A stretch of DNA of 64,000 bases from Aphis gossypii. Lineage: Eukaryota > Arthropoda > Insecta > Hemiptera > Aphididae. The translations under genes were made by a program, and so were the position numbers. The notes under the pieces are model-generated. The model was given only the letters and a program-made list of their open reading frames with translations, ran no database searches and was not told the DNA's origin. Shown here piece after piece: positions 10,197 through 21,870 of the stretch. Positions within the stretch are counted from its first letter, which is position 1. Each line of letters opens with the position of its first letter. The stretch spans positions 1 to 64,000 of the forward strand of contig NW_026083223.1 in NCBI RefSeq assembly GCF_020184175.1, read 5' to 3'.

Positions 10197-13100
10197 TAAA
10201 GGCTTTCTACCTCGTTTATTCTATAAAACAATAAGTATAACTTCAGTCCACGCTCACTGCGGCAGTTAATGGTACGGTACTGATACGGTGGCGGCAACGA
10301 TAAAATTGAGCTTATATAGACCAATGCCCACTTTAATACGATATACCTATACTAACCGGTGACGCCGATATTCTTGGTGCAGTACAGTTAAAAGTTATAC
10401 ACATGGGATTAAATATTAAATAGTCATAACTCATTATATATATAATATATATATATATAGTCAGGTATAACACGATGGTATAATAATATTATAGTATACT
10501 CTACAAGTAAATACCGACTCACAACAGATTAACATACATTGCAAATTAGTATTGAATATAAAGTTTATCAGTATCAAGCGCGGATAAATTAAGATTACGT
10601 ATTTTGTGTTTATTGAAAAATTAATATTATAATATGCATAAATTGCGTTTTTGGTTTATTTCACCGAAATTTTTTTCACACAAAAAATGTGGTATTATAT
10701 AATATTATGTATGTCTATTAAAAGTTAAAATTTAAAACTATATCTACTATAACTACTTGTTCATAAAATCATAATTTTAATGAAAATTCTTACTTCTAAG
10801 AATATTAATAGCGATAATAAACTGATTGACGATACGAGTATTGTTAGGTCGCGTCACACTATTAGTGCTATTTTGTTAGAGAGTAAATATAAAAATAATC
10901 TCAATATTCACAAAATTATATCAATAGATGTTGATGACATTATATCAAAAATTAGAAAAACAAATAATAAAGGTACAATTTTAGTTAATAATGTATAGTT
11001 TGATTGTTTTTTTAATTGCGTATTATCTTTTTGTCATTTCGAAAATATTACCCTCCTAATTTTAGTTCTAGATCCACGTCTGACCTGTATATTATTTTAA
11101 TGAAACCTAGAATTCTCAAAGTTTCGAGTTCTATAATAGTTTAGCCTTCCAGTAAACTAAAACCTTGCTAATAGTCTATATAATTTTACAGTTTTAATGT
11201 ACTTATTAATTTGTATCATCATTTTTTCGGTAAAAATTATATGGTAGAACAAAATATTAATAGGATAAAATAATTAAAAGCTTTTGACCAAAATATAAAA
11301 AGATGAATTCATACTAGCCAATAAAAAATACTAAACAATGAGAAGGTATTTCAAGAATTTTTTTCAAATATCTGGTCAATTGTATATTTATTTTGGTTAC
11401 TATACTTAGTAGATAAATTTTGGAAATATAACTGTATAAACACAATAACACACTGTTTAAAACTGTATAATATAATTAATTTATAGAATTAGTATTATAG
11501 AATTATACGTTTTTAATTTAAATACGTTTAGGAACCAGGAATTAATTTAGCAAATAAATTATTGATAATAATATAAGTACCTACTTAAATGTTTTATGGA
11601 TTATTTAAGTTGGGCATAAAATAAATTACAATTAAGCATTATAAAGAGTTAAAAACGAAATGGGATGCATACATAAAAAATCAATTTATATTTAATATAA
11701 ATATATGTTATATTTTATAAATTTTTGTATCTATTTTTATTTTATTTGTTATTTTGTGTTTTATATTTTATAGAATACCTACTGATGGAATGTCTATTGA
11801 TGTATAATAAAATGTTAGTTTTTATATTTTGATATTGTACAGTTTCTTTAAAATTAATAATAAGACGATTAGGAACAAATATTAAGACTTTTACATTAAA
11901 AAACGTCTGGTGGTAGGGTAAGGTTAGGTTAGGTTGAATATAGTATTCAAAAATTAGAAAAAAATATTCAAATTAATCTTACATTGCACATTGCTGTGTC
12001 AAAAAAAAAAAAATTAAGAGGGTATGAACCAAAAAATTCCAAAATGCGTACCTGATGGATCGTACGCACTATTGCAGCAGTGTGACCAGTTTGTACTACG
12101 CTAGTTTTTACCACAAACGTTCCAATACAATATTTTACCGTCCGATAAACCCATATCGTTACCAGATCAGTGTGCGAGCTACGAAATTACCGCACAAATA
12201 AAAAATATGGTTTACCGTATCGTTACCGTACCGTCTACCGGCAGTAGTATGTGCGGACCTTAAAGTACGTACTATTTTACTAATACTACATATTTGTATT
12301 TAATTTATATGACTAAAGTACATTTGTGTACCAAGTATATTTAACTATGATTCTTATTGTGTAAAAATGAGTTATTAATTACAATATGGATACATTTTAA
12401 AAAGTGAATAAAGAAAGATTTCACTTTGACTTAGTGGATTAAACATTATACTTTATAATATTATATTAATATAATAATATAATATCATCATTCATCAGCT
12501 AATATTAACATTGTTATAACTCGAGTATAAGTGTATGGAACTTACCTTATTTAAGTCCATTTTAGAATGAATAATATAATAACTATAAGTATAATTGGTG
12601 TTTCTCTGGGTAGCTTGATGAAACAAAAATGTGACCTAGTATTATTTATTCTTAAAATATAAAAGGCACTTTATTGAAATTAGCTAATCTAGTTTAATAG
12701 AAATACAGATATATTAAACTTTGTCTCATAATATAAGATTAACATAAGGCGACAGACCTCTACAAACGGTCTTGACTCTTGGATTTTTTACACAGCAAGT
12801 ATACTGATGAATACCTAAGTTGGCGGGGGTCAAAATTATGTTGTCTGACCGTCGCCAGACAAAAGTTTAACAGATTTTAGCGCGACATCTTATCGTTGTC
12901 TACACAAAATAAATAACAAGCATTGTTTTGTTTGTTTTTTTTTTTTATTTGAAAATCGATAAGATATTAATATTATTATTTCTCTAGTAAGGGACAGTTG
13001 ACCTTGTATCTATTCTTATATTATAGTATCTTAAAAAACGATAATCAAACAATTGTCGTAGTTACGTACTGCAACAACAGTGTACTTACTAGCCGTGACC

Positions 13101-13396
13101 TATGTTATGAATGTTATGATATTATAATATGATGATCTATGACTTGCTAACTTGTTTAACTAGGTTAGAATCCGTTAGCTGTAGGGAAAACTTACCTTTA
13201 GTCATTTTTTAAAGTCAGCTTGCATACGGAATAAGTCATATATATTTTAATAGTATATCCACACCATCATAATAAATATTATATTAGGTACGTATTTTAT
13301 GTACTAACCTGTATAGTATAAAAAAAATATATAAATTTCGGCGATAAAGACATATCGTTGGTTTAATTTATTTTACTATGTCAACTACTTACAATC
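10197..13396. other. Non-coding 5' part of the MULE with a possible nested 2-kb element
   Basis: There is no convincing gene; a 72-codon ORF at 10780-10998 has no recognisable motif. Two GC-richer blocks, 10243-10300 and 12205-12262, are imperfect inverted repeats sharing GGTACGGTA and GATACGGT. This suggests a decayed, roughly 2.0-kb DNA element. The right end is followed by TTAA but the left end is not, so target duplication is unproven. Near 11920-11940 there are two TTAGG units, too few to call telomeric. Confidence 0.35.
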
Positions 13397-14456
13397 TAAC
13401 TTATTTACGTTACTAAATTATCTATAGGTAATCAATTTGTTTATATAGAAAAAAGAACATTTTTTATTTTATTATTTTTGAGTATCATAATAAAATTATA
13501 TTTTATTTATATAATATAAAAGCAAAACATTTATTTTTATTTTGTATTTTTTATTAATAATAGTTGAATAATTATGTGTTATATTGTACAGGTTTAATTA
13601 TTTTATATTTATATAATAATGATACCTAACTTATGTAAATAATAATAAATATTTTTTAACAGGGATTAAATATTTTTTCTTTTTTCTTTATTTTTCAATG
13701 CTTACTAGATAGTTGGCTAGGGGAAGATAGTTGCCATCCAACCCGTAATAACTGGTTGTTATGTACAGTAGTTATAACAACTACCAAGCTTTCACAAGCG
13801 ATAACTTTAAAAGTTTTAACTTACAAATTCTAGGAATGAACTTACAATTACTTACAAATTAAAAAGAACAACTTACAATTTTTTCGGAGTGATTTGGTTG
13901 ACATGGAGGGGCTGCCGCCCAATACATGTCAAACGATAACTGAGAAACTTTGAACTTACAAATTCCGGGAATGAACTTACAATTACTTACAAATTTAGAG
14001 GAACATCTTACAATTTATTTGGAGCGATTTGGTTGACATGGAGGGGCTGCCTCTCAAAAACTATCAAAAGATAACCAAAAAACTTTGAACTTACAAATTC
14101 CAAAAATTAACTTACAATTACTTACAAATTAAGAGGAACAACTTACAATTTATTTGGATTTATTTGGTTGGGATGGAGGGGCTGCCGCCCAAAACATGTC
14201 AAACAATATCTTTGAAACTTTGAACTTACAAATTCCGAAAATTAACTTACAATTACTTACAAATTAAGAGGAACAACTTACAATTTATTTGGTTGAGATG
14301 GAGGGGCTGCCGCCCAAAATATGTCAAACGATAACTTTGAAACTTTGAACTTACAAATTCCGGGAATGAACTTACAATTACTTACAAATTAAGAGGAACA
14401 ACTTACAATTTATTAGGATTGATTTGGTTGAGATGAGGGGCTAACTTCACACACGT
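13397..14456 (-). repeat. Right terminal inverted repeat of the NOF-type MULE
   Basis: This is an inverted copy of 3889-4677. The outer part has five tandem units; their GAGGGGCT cores begin at about 13906, 14041, 14176, 14301 and 14435, a spacing of 125-135 bp. The left arm has only three units, so the arms differ in unit number. The outermost bases are identical to the left end. Confidence 0.88.
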
Positions 14457-14465
14457 AACAATGTT
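14457..14465. repeat. Right 9-bp target-site duplication of the NOF-type MULE
   Basis: AACAATGTT repeats 3880-3888 exactly. The polymerase reading frame resumes directly after it. Confidence 0.93.
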
Positions 14466-14799
14466 GGGAGAATGGACTGATGAATTAGGTGAAAATGTAC
14501 ATATAACAGATTGGGCATCTACAGGTCCTAAAAGTTATTATTATAAAACAAATGATGATAAATTTAAAACGGTTATAAAAGGTTTTACTTTAAATTATCA
14601 AAATTTATTAAAACTTAATGGGGAAGCAATGATAAAATTAATTGAAGAAAATAATAATAATAATATAGAACTAGAATACAATCAAATAACACTTGATCCA
14701 CTTAATAAAACTTTAGTTAATAAAACAGTTACAAAAAAATTCTCCTTTGGATATGATAAAAGAATAATACTACCAGATTATGATACAATACCATACTGA
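14466..14799 (+). pseudogene. Maverick-like type-B DNA polymerase, C-terminal segment
   Basis: The open frame (GEWTDELG near its start) continues the polymerase interrupted at 3888 and ends at a stop at 14797-14799. GEWTDE-type sequence after motif C, followed by a GFTLNY block, fits the thumb and C-terminal region of Maverick polymerases. This 3' part has no internal stop. The integrase relic follows on the opposite strand, so the two genes converge, as in many Polintons. Confidence 0.8.
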
Positions 14800-14864
14800 T
14801 ACAAATTATAATCATTTAAATTTAAATTTTAAAAATTTTAAAAATTCCAATATCTAATTCATAT

Positions 14865-15156
14865 TTATAATAACGATAACAGTAATTCTTCTTCATAAAC
14901 TGTACCTTCTATATCACACATTTTATAATAATTCACATTTGATTTAAACATTTTTTCAACTATAAATATTTCTTTAGACCAATTAGTTTTTAATTTATTT
15001 CGATATACATTATTTATTGAGGATAATCTAACTCAATCATTTATTTCAAATTTAGGTTTAGAATTACTAATATCATAGCTATAAACAGTAAAAAGAAGAT
15101 CATTCTCGTTTTTCTTACTTACATTAGCAGGTTTCATTTTTATTGTTCTATGGTAT
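14865..15156 (-). pseudogene. Maverick-like integrase, C-terminal part
   Basis: On the minus strand this segment reads through KMKPANVS, KPKFEIND, VRLSS and NWSKEIFIVEK to EEELLLSLL and a stop at 14865-14867. This is the basic and chromo-like tail seen in Polinton/retroviral-type integrases. One in-frame stop follows KPKFEIND. The solo LTR separates it from the catalytic core; removing the LTR and one copy of GTAT brings the two parts back into one frame. Confidence 0.75.
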
Positions 15157-15591
15157 TGTAGTAACCAGTGATGGTTGCTGCACGCTTCTTTTACGACGAA
15201 TGCACGTTCCGTCGTAGGTTGGAGAGATGGGGTATATAAGTTTAAACAATAGATTAATAAGATAATTAAGACGTTTATTAACTTGTTAAAACAATAAATG
15301 AAAAGGCTTTCGTTAGCGTAAGCACAAGTACTTAACTACCGGAGAGCAAGTGACAACACTGACTAAGTCTAACTGACTCTTAACTAACTCTAATTAAATC
15401 TACGATGAGAACTCATATTTATATGGAATATTCGGTGATGGAGAATAGGATGATCTACGTCTATGAAGTGGCGTGATGTGTTTAATCCAATCAGGAAACG
15501 GCATCAGTGGTCCGACTCGGTGGCGTGATATAGTTCTAGGCCACTGGACTTTAGAACTACGTTTTTATACTAAAAACGTCGGTTTACTACA
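15157..15591. mobile_element. Solo LTR, 435 bp, TSD GTAT
   Basis: The element starts TGTAGTAACC and ends TTACTACA, the usual TG...CA of LTRs with a short inverted repeat. It is flanked by GTAT at 15153-15156 and 15592-15595. It is less AT-rich than its surroundings and has no coding capacity. A 4-bp duplication suits Gypsy-type elements. It is not the same sequence as the solo LTR at 57664-58250. Confidence 0.85.
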
Positions 15592-16199
15592 GTATGTCTT
15601 AATAATCTTTGGTAATTCAGAGATCCATACATTGTTTAAATAAAGTACTTTCTTTAATTTATCATCTAATGTCCTGTTAAAACGTTCAATTATAGAAGCC
15701 TTTTTATCGGTACCTGTACTATACATTGTTATGTTATATTTGTTTCGTATTTGCTTTAAATCTTTATTATAAAATTCTTTACCTTTATCAACATGTACAT
15801 TTTTCGGTACATATTTATATATTTGTGAAAATGCATTAGCAGTTTCCAATTCAGTTTTTGTTTTTAAAGGAACTGACCATACATATTTAGAAAATGTATC
15901 TATTACATTAAGAATATATTTAAAACCATCATTAATTTTGTATAATTCTTATGATTATCTTCAGCTTTATTTGCATTGTGTTTATTTCTTAAACTGTAAC
16001 TGGGATCGTCGGTTTTTGCTTTTGGTCTATAAAAACAGTACAAATCAGCTTGCCAAGTGTCATTTATACCTCTTTGTATAAAATGTCTTGTTTCAAAATG
16101 TTTTCTATCCGGCTTAAATAATTTATTATTCTTTTTAATAAATTCAGGAATACCTATGCTTCTAGTTTGAGATTTACATTTTTTACAATAATCCATTTA
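15592..16199 (-). pseudogene. Maverick-like retroviral-type integrase, zinc and catalytic core
   Basis: From the ATG at 16196 the protein has CKKCKSQT, then WQADL (first catalytic Asp), a DTFSKYVW block near 15880, HVDKGKEF (second Asp) and IIERFNRTL (catalytic Glu), 33 residues after the second Asp. This is an rve-fold integrase. A frameshift near 15920 separates the first Asp from the rest, and the C terminus is cut by the solo LTR at 15591. In Maverick-type elements the integrase inserts the double-stranded DNA element. Confidence 0.82.
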
Positions 16200-16307
16200 T
16201 TTAAGATATTATTATTAAATATTTTCTCTAATTGTATTATTGGCAAGATCATAAAAAAATTCTGTACCAGATACTAAGCAAATATAGCATATTGTGTTAG
16301 CAGGTAC

Positions 16308-17411
16308 CTACATCTTCATTAAAATCTGTGATGGTTGCCTACTCATATTAATAATAAAAAATGGTTGAGTATCCTTAAATTGCTGTGGAGTTACATACAT
16401 TAAAGATAAATCTCGATGTAATCTGTTATAAATGTTTTTATAGTCCATCAACATGTCATAAGCAATATTAAATTTTTCATTTTTAAAGTCTAAATTTAAT
16501 AATTCTTCTGGATATCTCATGCTATCAATATCCAACCAAATATTTTTCAGATTACAATTATTTAACTTTATTGGATCTCTTAATTGATTATCTAATTTAT
16601 CTGTCTAAAAAGCTACTATAGCAAACAAAAGATTATGGACATTTCTATACATATTTGTTATATCTTTGGTGAGTGTTTTACCACTAATATTTCTATCTTC
16701 AATACACTGCCATGATCTAAATATAAACATATATTCATTTCTTTGAGATAATGAAGTTAATTCATTTGTCAATTTAATTTTATTCATGTCATCATAAACT
16801 ACATATGGAATCCTAATATTAAATTCATCAATTATAATTTTACCAGCACTTGGTAATTCATTCTTATCATTTTTTTCTCTAAATAAAGCATCATCATCTG
16901 AATGTCTTAAAAAACTTATTTCAAATCACCTTTATAAACTGGATATTATATATCTTTAAAAAATCTTAAACATAAATTTGATAATTTACCAACAGCACTA
17001 AAGTAACCACAACCTGTAAATTTTGATTGTAATCCACAATTTATGGTTGGTCCACTAAAGTCTGTAGAATAACTAATAGTACCTTTAATCAAACTACATC
17101 TTCCAACATTATCAATTGTGTCTATTATTTTACCATGTTTTTTAACTTCAATGCGTGTAAATAAAAATGCAACAAAATTATCAACTAATATTATATTTGA
17201 ACCCTTTGAATAATTAGTACCATCAGCTTGCAAAACACGACCAGAAAGTTAATATATTGATTTTTTTTATATTTAAGAAACAATTTTCTTCTTTTATATT
17301 AAAAGTTGTGATTTGATTAGCAGAATTAAGATTTGATAAAGATGTGGGTCCATATATCTTATCCTGCTCACGAATAATATCCTTGTCATATTTACCAAAA
17401 ATACTTTCCAT
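16308..17411 (-). pseudogene. Conserved Maverick-associated protein of unknown role (broken)
   Basis: Four minus-strand pieces (17411-17223, 17233-16946, 16787-16605, 16535-16308) appear to be one protein of roughly 370 residues split by frameshifts. It starts MESIFGKYDKDI and includes the blocks DNFVAFLFTRIEVKKHGK, a Gly-rich GCGYFSAVGKL segment, MFIFRSWQCI, NMYRNVHN and MSRQPSQ. I do not recognise a catalytic motif. Its position beside the integrase and polymerase, its same degree of decay, and its beta-rich look make a structural (capsid-like) role possible, but this is a guess. The stop side is uncertain: an in-frame stop follows at about 16308. Confidence 0.5.
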
Positions 17412-17507
17412 TTATGAGAAAAATTTTTTAATAATTTTATAATTTTAATAATTTAATAATTTTATTAAAAATAAAATAATTTTAAATTTTAATTTTTTAA
17501 AAAAAAG

Positions 17508-18378
17508 CCATAATAATTCCACTATATAAAAAAGGTGACAAACTCAACTGCAGCAATTATAGAGGAATATCTTTACTGAACTCTGCATATAAAATATTCT
17601 CAAAGATTTTGCTAAAACGCCTTGAACCAATAGCCGACAAATGCATTGGTGAATACCAGAGTGTCTTTCGTAAGGGTAAGTCGACAATTGACCAGCTAAC
17701 AATAGTAGGGCAATTAATTGAAAAGAAATACAAATTTAGACAAAACATATGGCAAGTGTTTGTCGATTTCAGAAAAGCATACGATAGCATACACCGTGAT
17801 AGTCTTTACAATATTATGCAAGAATTTGGTTTCCCGAGAAAACTTATCGCCTTAACAAGGATGTGCATGAATGACACGAAATATCAAGTGAGAGTAGACC
17901 AAACGCTGTCCGAAGAGTTTGAAGTCATAACTGGGTTGAAACAAGGGGACGCGCTCTCACCACTATTGTTTAATATAGCATTAGAGAAAATAATACGTAG
18001 TGTAAAAAATAATAACCTGGGAACCAATATTGGTACCACACAAATTGATATACTAGGATTTTCTGACGATTTAAACCTAATTGGTGATAGTATGGAAATA
18101 GTGGAACAGAATATAAACACACTCGTAGAAGGCGGGTTAAAAATAAACCAAGATAAAACGAAAGTAATGGAATTACTCCCCAATGGGGAAGAAAACGTGG
18201 TTATCAATGATTATACCTTTGAGAAAGTTAAAGAATTCAAATACCTTGGAACGACGATTACCAATAACAATGATTGGAGTACCGAAATTATAAGTCGTAT
18301 ACGCAAGGCAGAAAGGGCTTATTTCGCATTACATAAATTTTTCAAATCAAAATTATTTTCCAGAAAAACTAAGATCAG
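17508..18378 (+). pseudogene. RTE-like LINE reverse transcriptase, part 1
   Basis: An open frame runs through NYRGISLL near 17555, the VDFRKAYDS motif (catalytic Asp, about 17761), GLKQGDALSPLLFN (about 17935) and the GFSDDLNLIG active-site box (about 18056), then KYLGTTIT. These are the fingers and palm motifs of non-LTR reverse transcriptase. The frame is open to the Harbinger insertion at 18379. Codon AGA is split by the target site; it is regained after 21873. Confidence 0.85.
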
Positions 18379-18779
18379 GGGCCCTATTCTCGAAATCGAT
18401 CGATAAGAAGTCGCATACGAGTAAACTCTATCGATTTTGTCGTAGTCGACTACAAAAGGCTATTCTCCAATGCCACCCGACAAAAATTAGTCGTATTCGA
18501 GATTATGTCGACAAATCATAATCTTGTCGAATGAACCACAATGGTATAACCTAACATTGAATTATTATCATTTATATCAGAAATGTTCCCGCCAAAATAT
18601 GTTGTATTGATACTAATCACGATTAAAGATATCTTTAATCGTGATACTAATCAAAATGTTATCGCATTATCATCGAATGACGGTACTACGGTAATTAGTT
18701 ATTAAAAATTAAAATTAGGTGTTACGACACGGCGTACACATTTTATAATATTTTAATTTTGCTATAATTTATATTTATA

Positions 18780-20160
18780 ATGTCATCTCGACCAACTCAG
18801 CAACAAATGCAAGAATTAGTGGAATTCTTGAAAGGTGATCCTCAACTGGTGGCTGGTAAATTTACACCAACGTTTACCCAAAAGGTTGCACAAAAAAGGT
18901 GGGAAGCTATTGCTGAAACACTGAATGCCTTACCCGGCACTTCCAAATGTTGGAGTAAATGGCGTAAAGTATGTTTATTTTAGGTGCAATTAAATATAAC
19001 AGTGACAATTTAGTGAGTATTTAAGAGTATTTAGTTTATTTAAACTTTGTAAATGTCAGTGGAAAAGGTGAATTTTTTATTTATTTTCAATATAAATATA
19101 TTAAAGATAAAATGGTATGTTGAGATACATGGTTTAATAAAATAACAACCCCCAGAGAAGAAATATTTTAATTATTATTAATAATTACATCTTTTTTAAT
19201 TTCAATTATTAGACATGGCAAGACACTAAAGCTTCAACTAAAAGCAAAGCTGCTGAAATGTCAGCATTTGTGCGTAGGGGAACTGGTGGGGGACCACCCA
19301 CCTCATTAGTTCTTAATGGTGTTGAAGAAAACGCACTTCAATTAATTAAGCCCGTTTCAATATCAGGTCATGCATTATCAGTTGAATCCATTGCAGAATT
19401 TTCATTTGAACCTGGTACATTATAATATTCAACTGCATAGCCAGTGGCATTAAAATCTTAATCATTTTAAATACTTTTAGATAATTTAGAGACTTATGCA
19501 AACGTAGATGATTTACTAAATAAAACTCCATCGAGTCCTGATCTTTTTCCTTCCTGTTCTTACCAACTAACTGAAACTTCTGATACTCCTACCAATAATA
19601 GTAAGATTTAAAATTTACATGATATATAATACTAATATCTACCAATTTTTAAAATATAATAAATCCAATATTTTCCGTATACAGTGTTTCCTAAACTTAA
19701 TCGTCCTAATCCAACAATCAATTCCAAAGTTAATGGTCAACAATCTTGTAAGTATTATAAACTATTACTATACATTTTTTCCTAAAAGTACTTATGTGTT
19801 TGTATAATTTTTTTATTTTGAATTGTTAATTATCATTGGTATAATATAATACTAGACATTTTTTTGAATTGTCAGTTAGTTAGGTAATTAGTATATTTAA
19901 ATTATTTTTCATTCCTAAAGCAATTGTTCGAGAAAAAGTTAACTGTAATACCAATAAACGTACATCATCTGCAGCTCGATTGGATGAAGGTAATTTAATT
20001 GGTGAGAAATTGGCAGACTTAGGAGAACGCAAATTGTTGGCAAAACAAAAATATTGGGACCAAAAAACTGTCTCTTTTAGCTGAACAAAATAGCTATTTG
20101 AAATCTATTAGAGATTGCCTTCTTGCAAACCATAACAATGAAAAAAGTAATAACAATTTT
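18780..20160 (+). pseudogene. Harbinger A Myb/SANT-like accessory protein
   Basis: Exon 1 (18780-18968) encodes a helical Myb/SANT-like domain (FLKGDPQLVAGKF ... KRWEAIAETLN ... KCWSKWRK). A donor GTATGT follows, and exon 2 (19213-19414) continues TWQDTKASTKSKAAE and a GTGGGPP turn. Later exons include NLETYANVDDLLNK (about 19487) and a Lys/Glu-rich helical tail (about 19922-20100) with one frameshift at about 20065. Such proteins bind the terminal repeats and help the transposase enter the nucleus in the Harbinger family. The element is flanked by LINE sequence, so no host gene is involved. Confidence 0.7.
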
Positions 20161-20729
20161 ATATTTATTTATTTCCAATTCATATACCAATTCTAATTTT
20201 AACTAAATTGTATTAATCTTTTAATTGATTATTTTTTTTAGCATAATGGTAATGGAGTTCCTGTAATCCTTTATTCTCTTTAAACTTTAAACTTTACTCT
20301 TTTTCTTATACTATAACTTGGTTTAATGTTGTTTTTATTTCAACAAATTTTTTAAGTTTTATAGTTTTAATCTTTTTCATTCCTATTGTAAATATAGACA
20401 ATGAACCTCGAGGAAATTGATCGGTCAACGTCATATGGAACTATGGAAGTACATTAAAAATATAGAGAAATGGTGGTAGGGCCTATTAAACATTTTTATT
20501 TATTAAAGTTTTTTAAATAAGCAGTTTATATACATTTTTAAAGAAATTCCATTGTACTATCAACCAATAGTATTGTATATGTAAAAATGAATTTTATTAA
20601 TTTGAAAAAGTATGGTATTATAAGGGTCACTTCCCCCTGGGACACATTGTACAATATATGTAATATGTATGTTATTAATTGTCTTACTAATTGGGTATTT
20701 ATTGAATGATAATTTTTCTATTAACATAA

Positions 20730-21507
20730 ATATGTTCAGGATAATTATTTTCTGCTCCTAGATTTCCTGGTGGAGCTACAATAGCAATATGAGTGCAATC
20801 TATGCACCCACAAACTCCGGGAAATCCTGTTTTCGTGTAAAATCTAATAAATTTAAGATGTTAATTAGTAGATAGTGTGTGAAAACTGAAAAGTATTACA
20901 AATTGTGTATTGGAATTGTAGATATTGGGATGTTAGGTATGTAGGTATTCTATTTTATAAAATAAAATTCCAATATAACTTTATCTACCAATATCTACAT
21001 GGTTACTTCCATACCATTCCTATATTCCTATTTAATTACTTATATATATGCATACTCATTTCGTAACTTTCTTAATTCAGCAATGTTTTTAGGAAATTTG
21101 ACCCAACTATTAAAAATATTTGGTTGATTAAGTGCATTAGTTACTTCACTAATGCTGCGTGATACAGAAGACTGAGATACAGCACTATATCTACTATTAC
21201 CAGTAGGTAATTGATACGACCCAGTACCAAAAAATTGCAATGTGATTAAAACCTAAAGAATATTTTAACGTAACATTTAAAAAAGTATTTATATATATTA
21301 TGATATAAATTATTATTTTTATTTATTAAGTACCTTATCTTGAACTCTCAATGCCGACGAACGCTTTGGCGGTTCTATAACTGGAGAGACTAACTCGATT
21401 AAATAATTTGTCAAATTTTTACTCATTCTGTAAGTTTTGACAAATGCTATATCCGACAAAGCCAAAAAAGGATTTACCTTAACACACACCAAAAGGTTGT
21501 CTAACAT
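20730..21507 (-). pseudogene. Harbinger A transposase (HARBI1-like), 3' half deleted
   Basis: From the ATG at 21507 the exons read FLALSDIAFVKTYRMSK (the usual N-terminal F-x-Y/F-R-M block), then LQFFGTGSYQLPTG and SQSSVSRSISEVTNAL (helix-turn-helix). The next exon carries TGFPGVCGCIDCTHIAI with the first catalytic Asp, ending at about 20735 near YPEHIYVNRK. The regions with the second Asp and the Glu are absent; only unrelated AT-rich sequence follows to 20200. The copy could not supply transposase. Confidence 0.78.
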
Positions 21508-21870
21508 TTTGAGCTCCTAGTCTCTCAACGTTTATCTAATATTTTTTATTTAATAATTTAACTTTTATTCAAAACTAACTAGTAACTAGATGTCGAAATG
21601 TGAATCTAATGTAAACGTAAAATTTCAAAGTGACTAATCACTAATGACTATTCTGCAGTTGAATTTTGATAAATTAAATATATTGAATCTATGGCGCTAG
21701 CAAATAAAAAATCATTCGAATTAATTATGTCGAAGTCGAAATAGGCAATAGACAAAACGTCGAACGTTTTTCATGCGAGTAATGTCACACCTTATTTCGA
21801 GAATACCAATACAAACGAATCGATCGAGTTCTATTTTTGTCGAATGCGACAAATTTCGAGAATAAGACCC

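Larger units (their letters stand above)
3889..14456 (-). mobile_element. NOF/Foldback-like MULE transposon, 10.57 kb
   Basis: This is a complete, though mutated, Mutator-like element inserted in the Maverick polymerase. Its ends are perfect inverted repeats starting ACGTGTGTGAAGTTAGCCCC, with 9-bp flanking duplications. The terminal repeats are long (about 790 bp left, 1,060 bp right) and built of 125-135-bp tandem units, as in Drosophila Foldback elements. The coding direction is minus: the transposase N-half (8548-10196), a 1.6-kb repeat (6866-8545), the transposase C-half plus linker (5793-6868), and a USP-like protease module (4655-5793). About 3 kb upstream of the transposase (10.2-13.4 kb) carries no recognisable gene. 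Frameshifts and stops show this copy is no longer active. Confidence 0.9.
18379..21870. mobile_element. PIF/Harbinger element A, 3,492 bp, TSD CAG
   Basis: The ends are GGGCCCTATTCTCGAAAT and, inverted, GGGTCTTATTCTCGAAAT. A 3-bp CAG duplication flanks it (18376-18378, 21871-21873), and excising it restores the LINE frame. It has the Harbinger two-gene plan: a Myb/SANT-like DNA-binding protein on plus and a HARBI1-type transposase on minus. The 3' half of the transposase is missing, so this is a deletion derivative. It contains a near-palindromic stretch (CTTTAATCGTGATACTAATC) near 18620-18655. Confidence 0.88.

Noticed and set aside
11920..11940. GGTTAGGTTAGGTT, insect telomere-like repeat
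   Set aside because: Only about two and a half TTAGG units; too short to be a telomeric tract and expected by chance or from a local repeat.
17557..17790. ORF antisense to the reverse transcriptase
   Set aside because: A shadow of the RT frame; no motif of its own.
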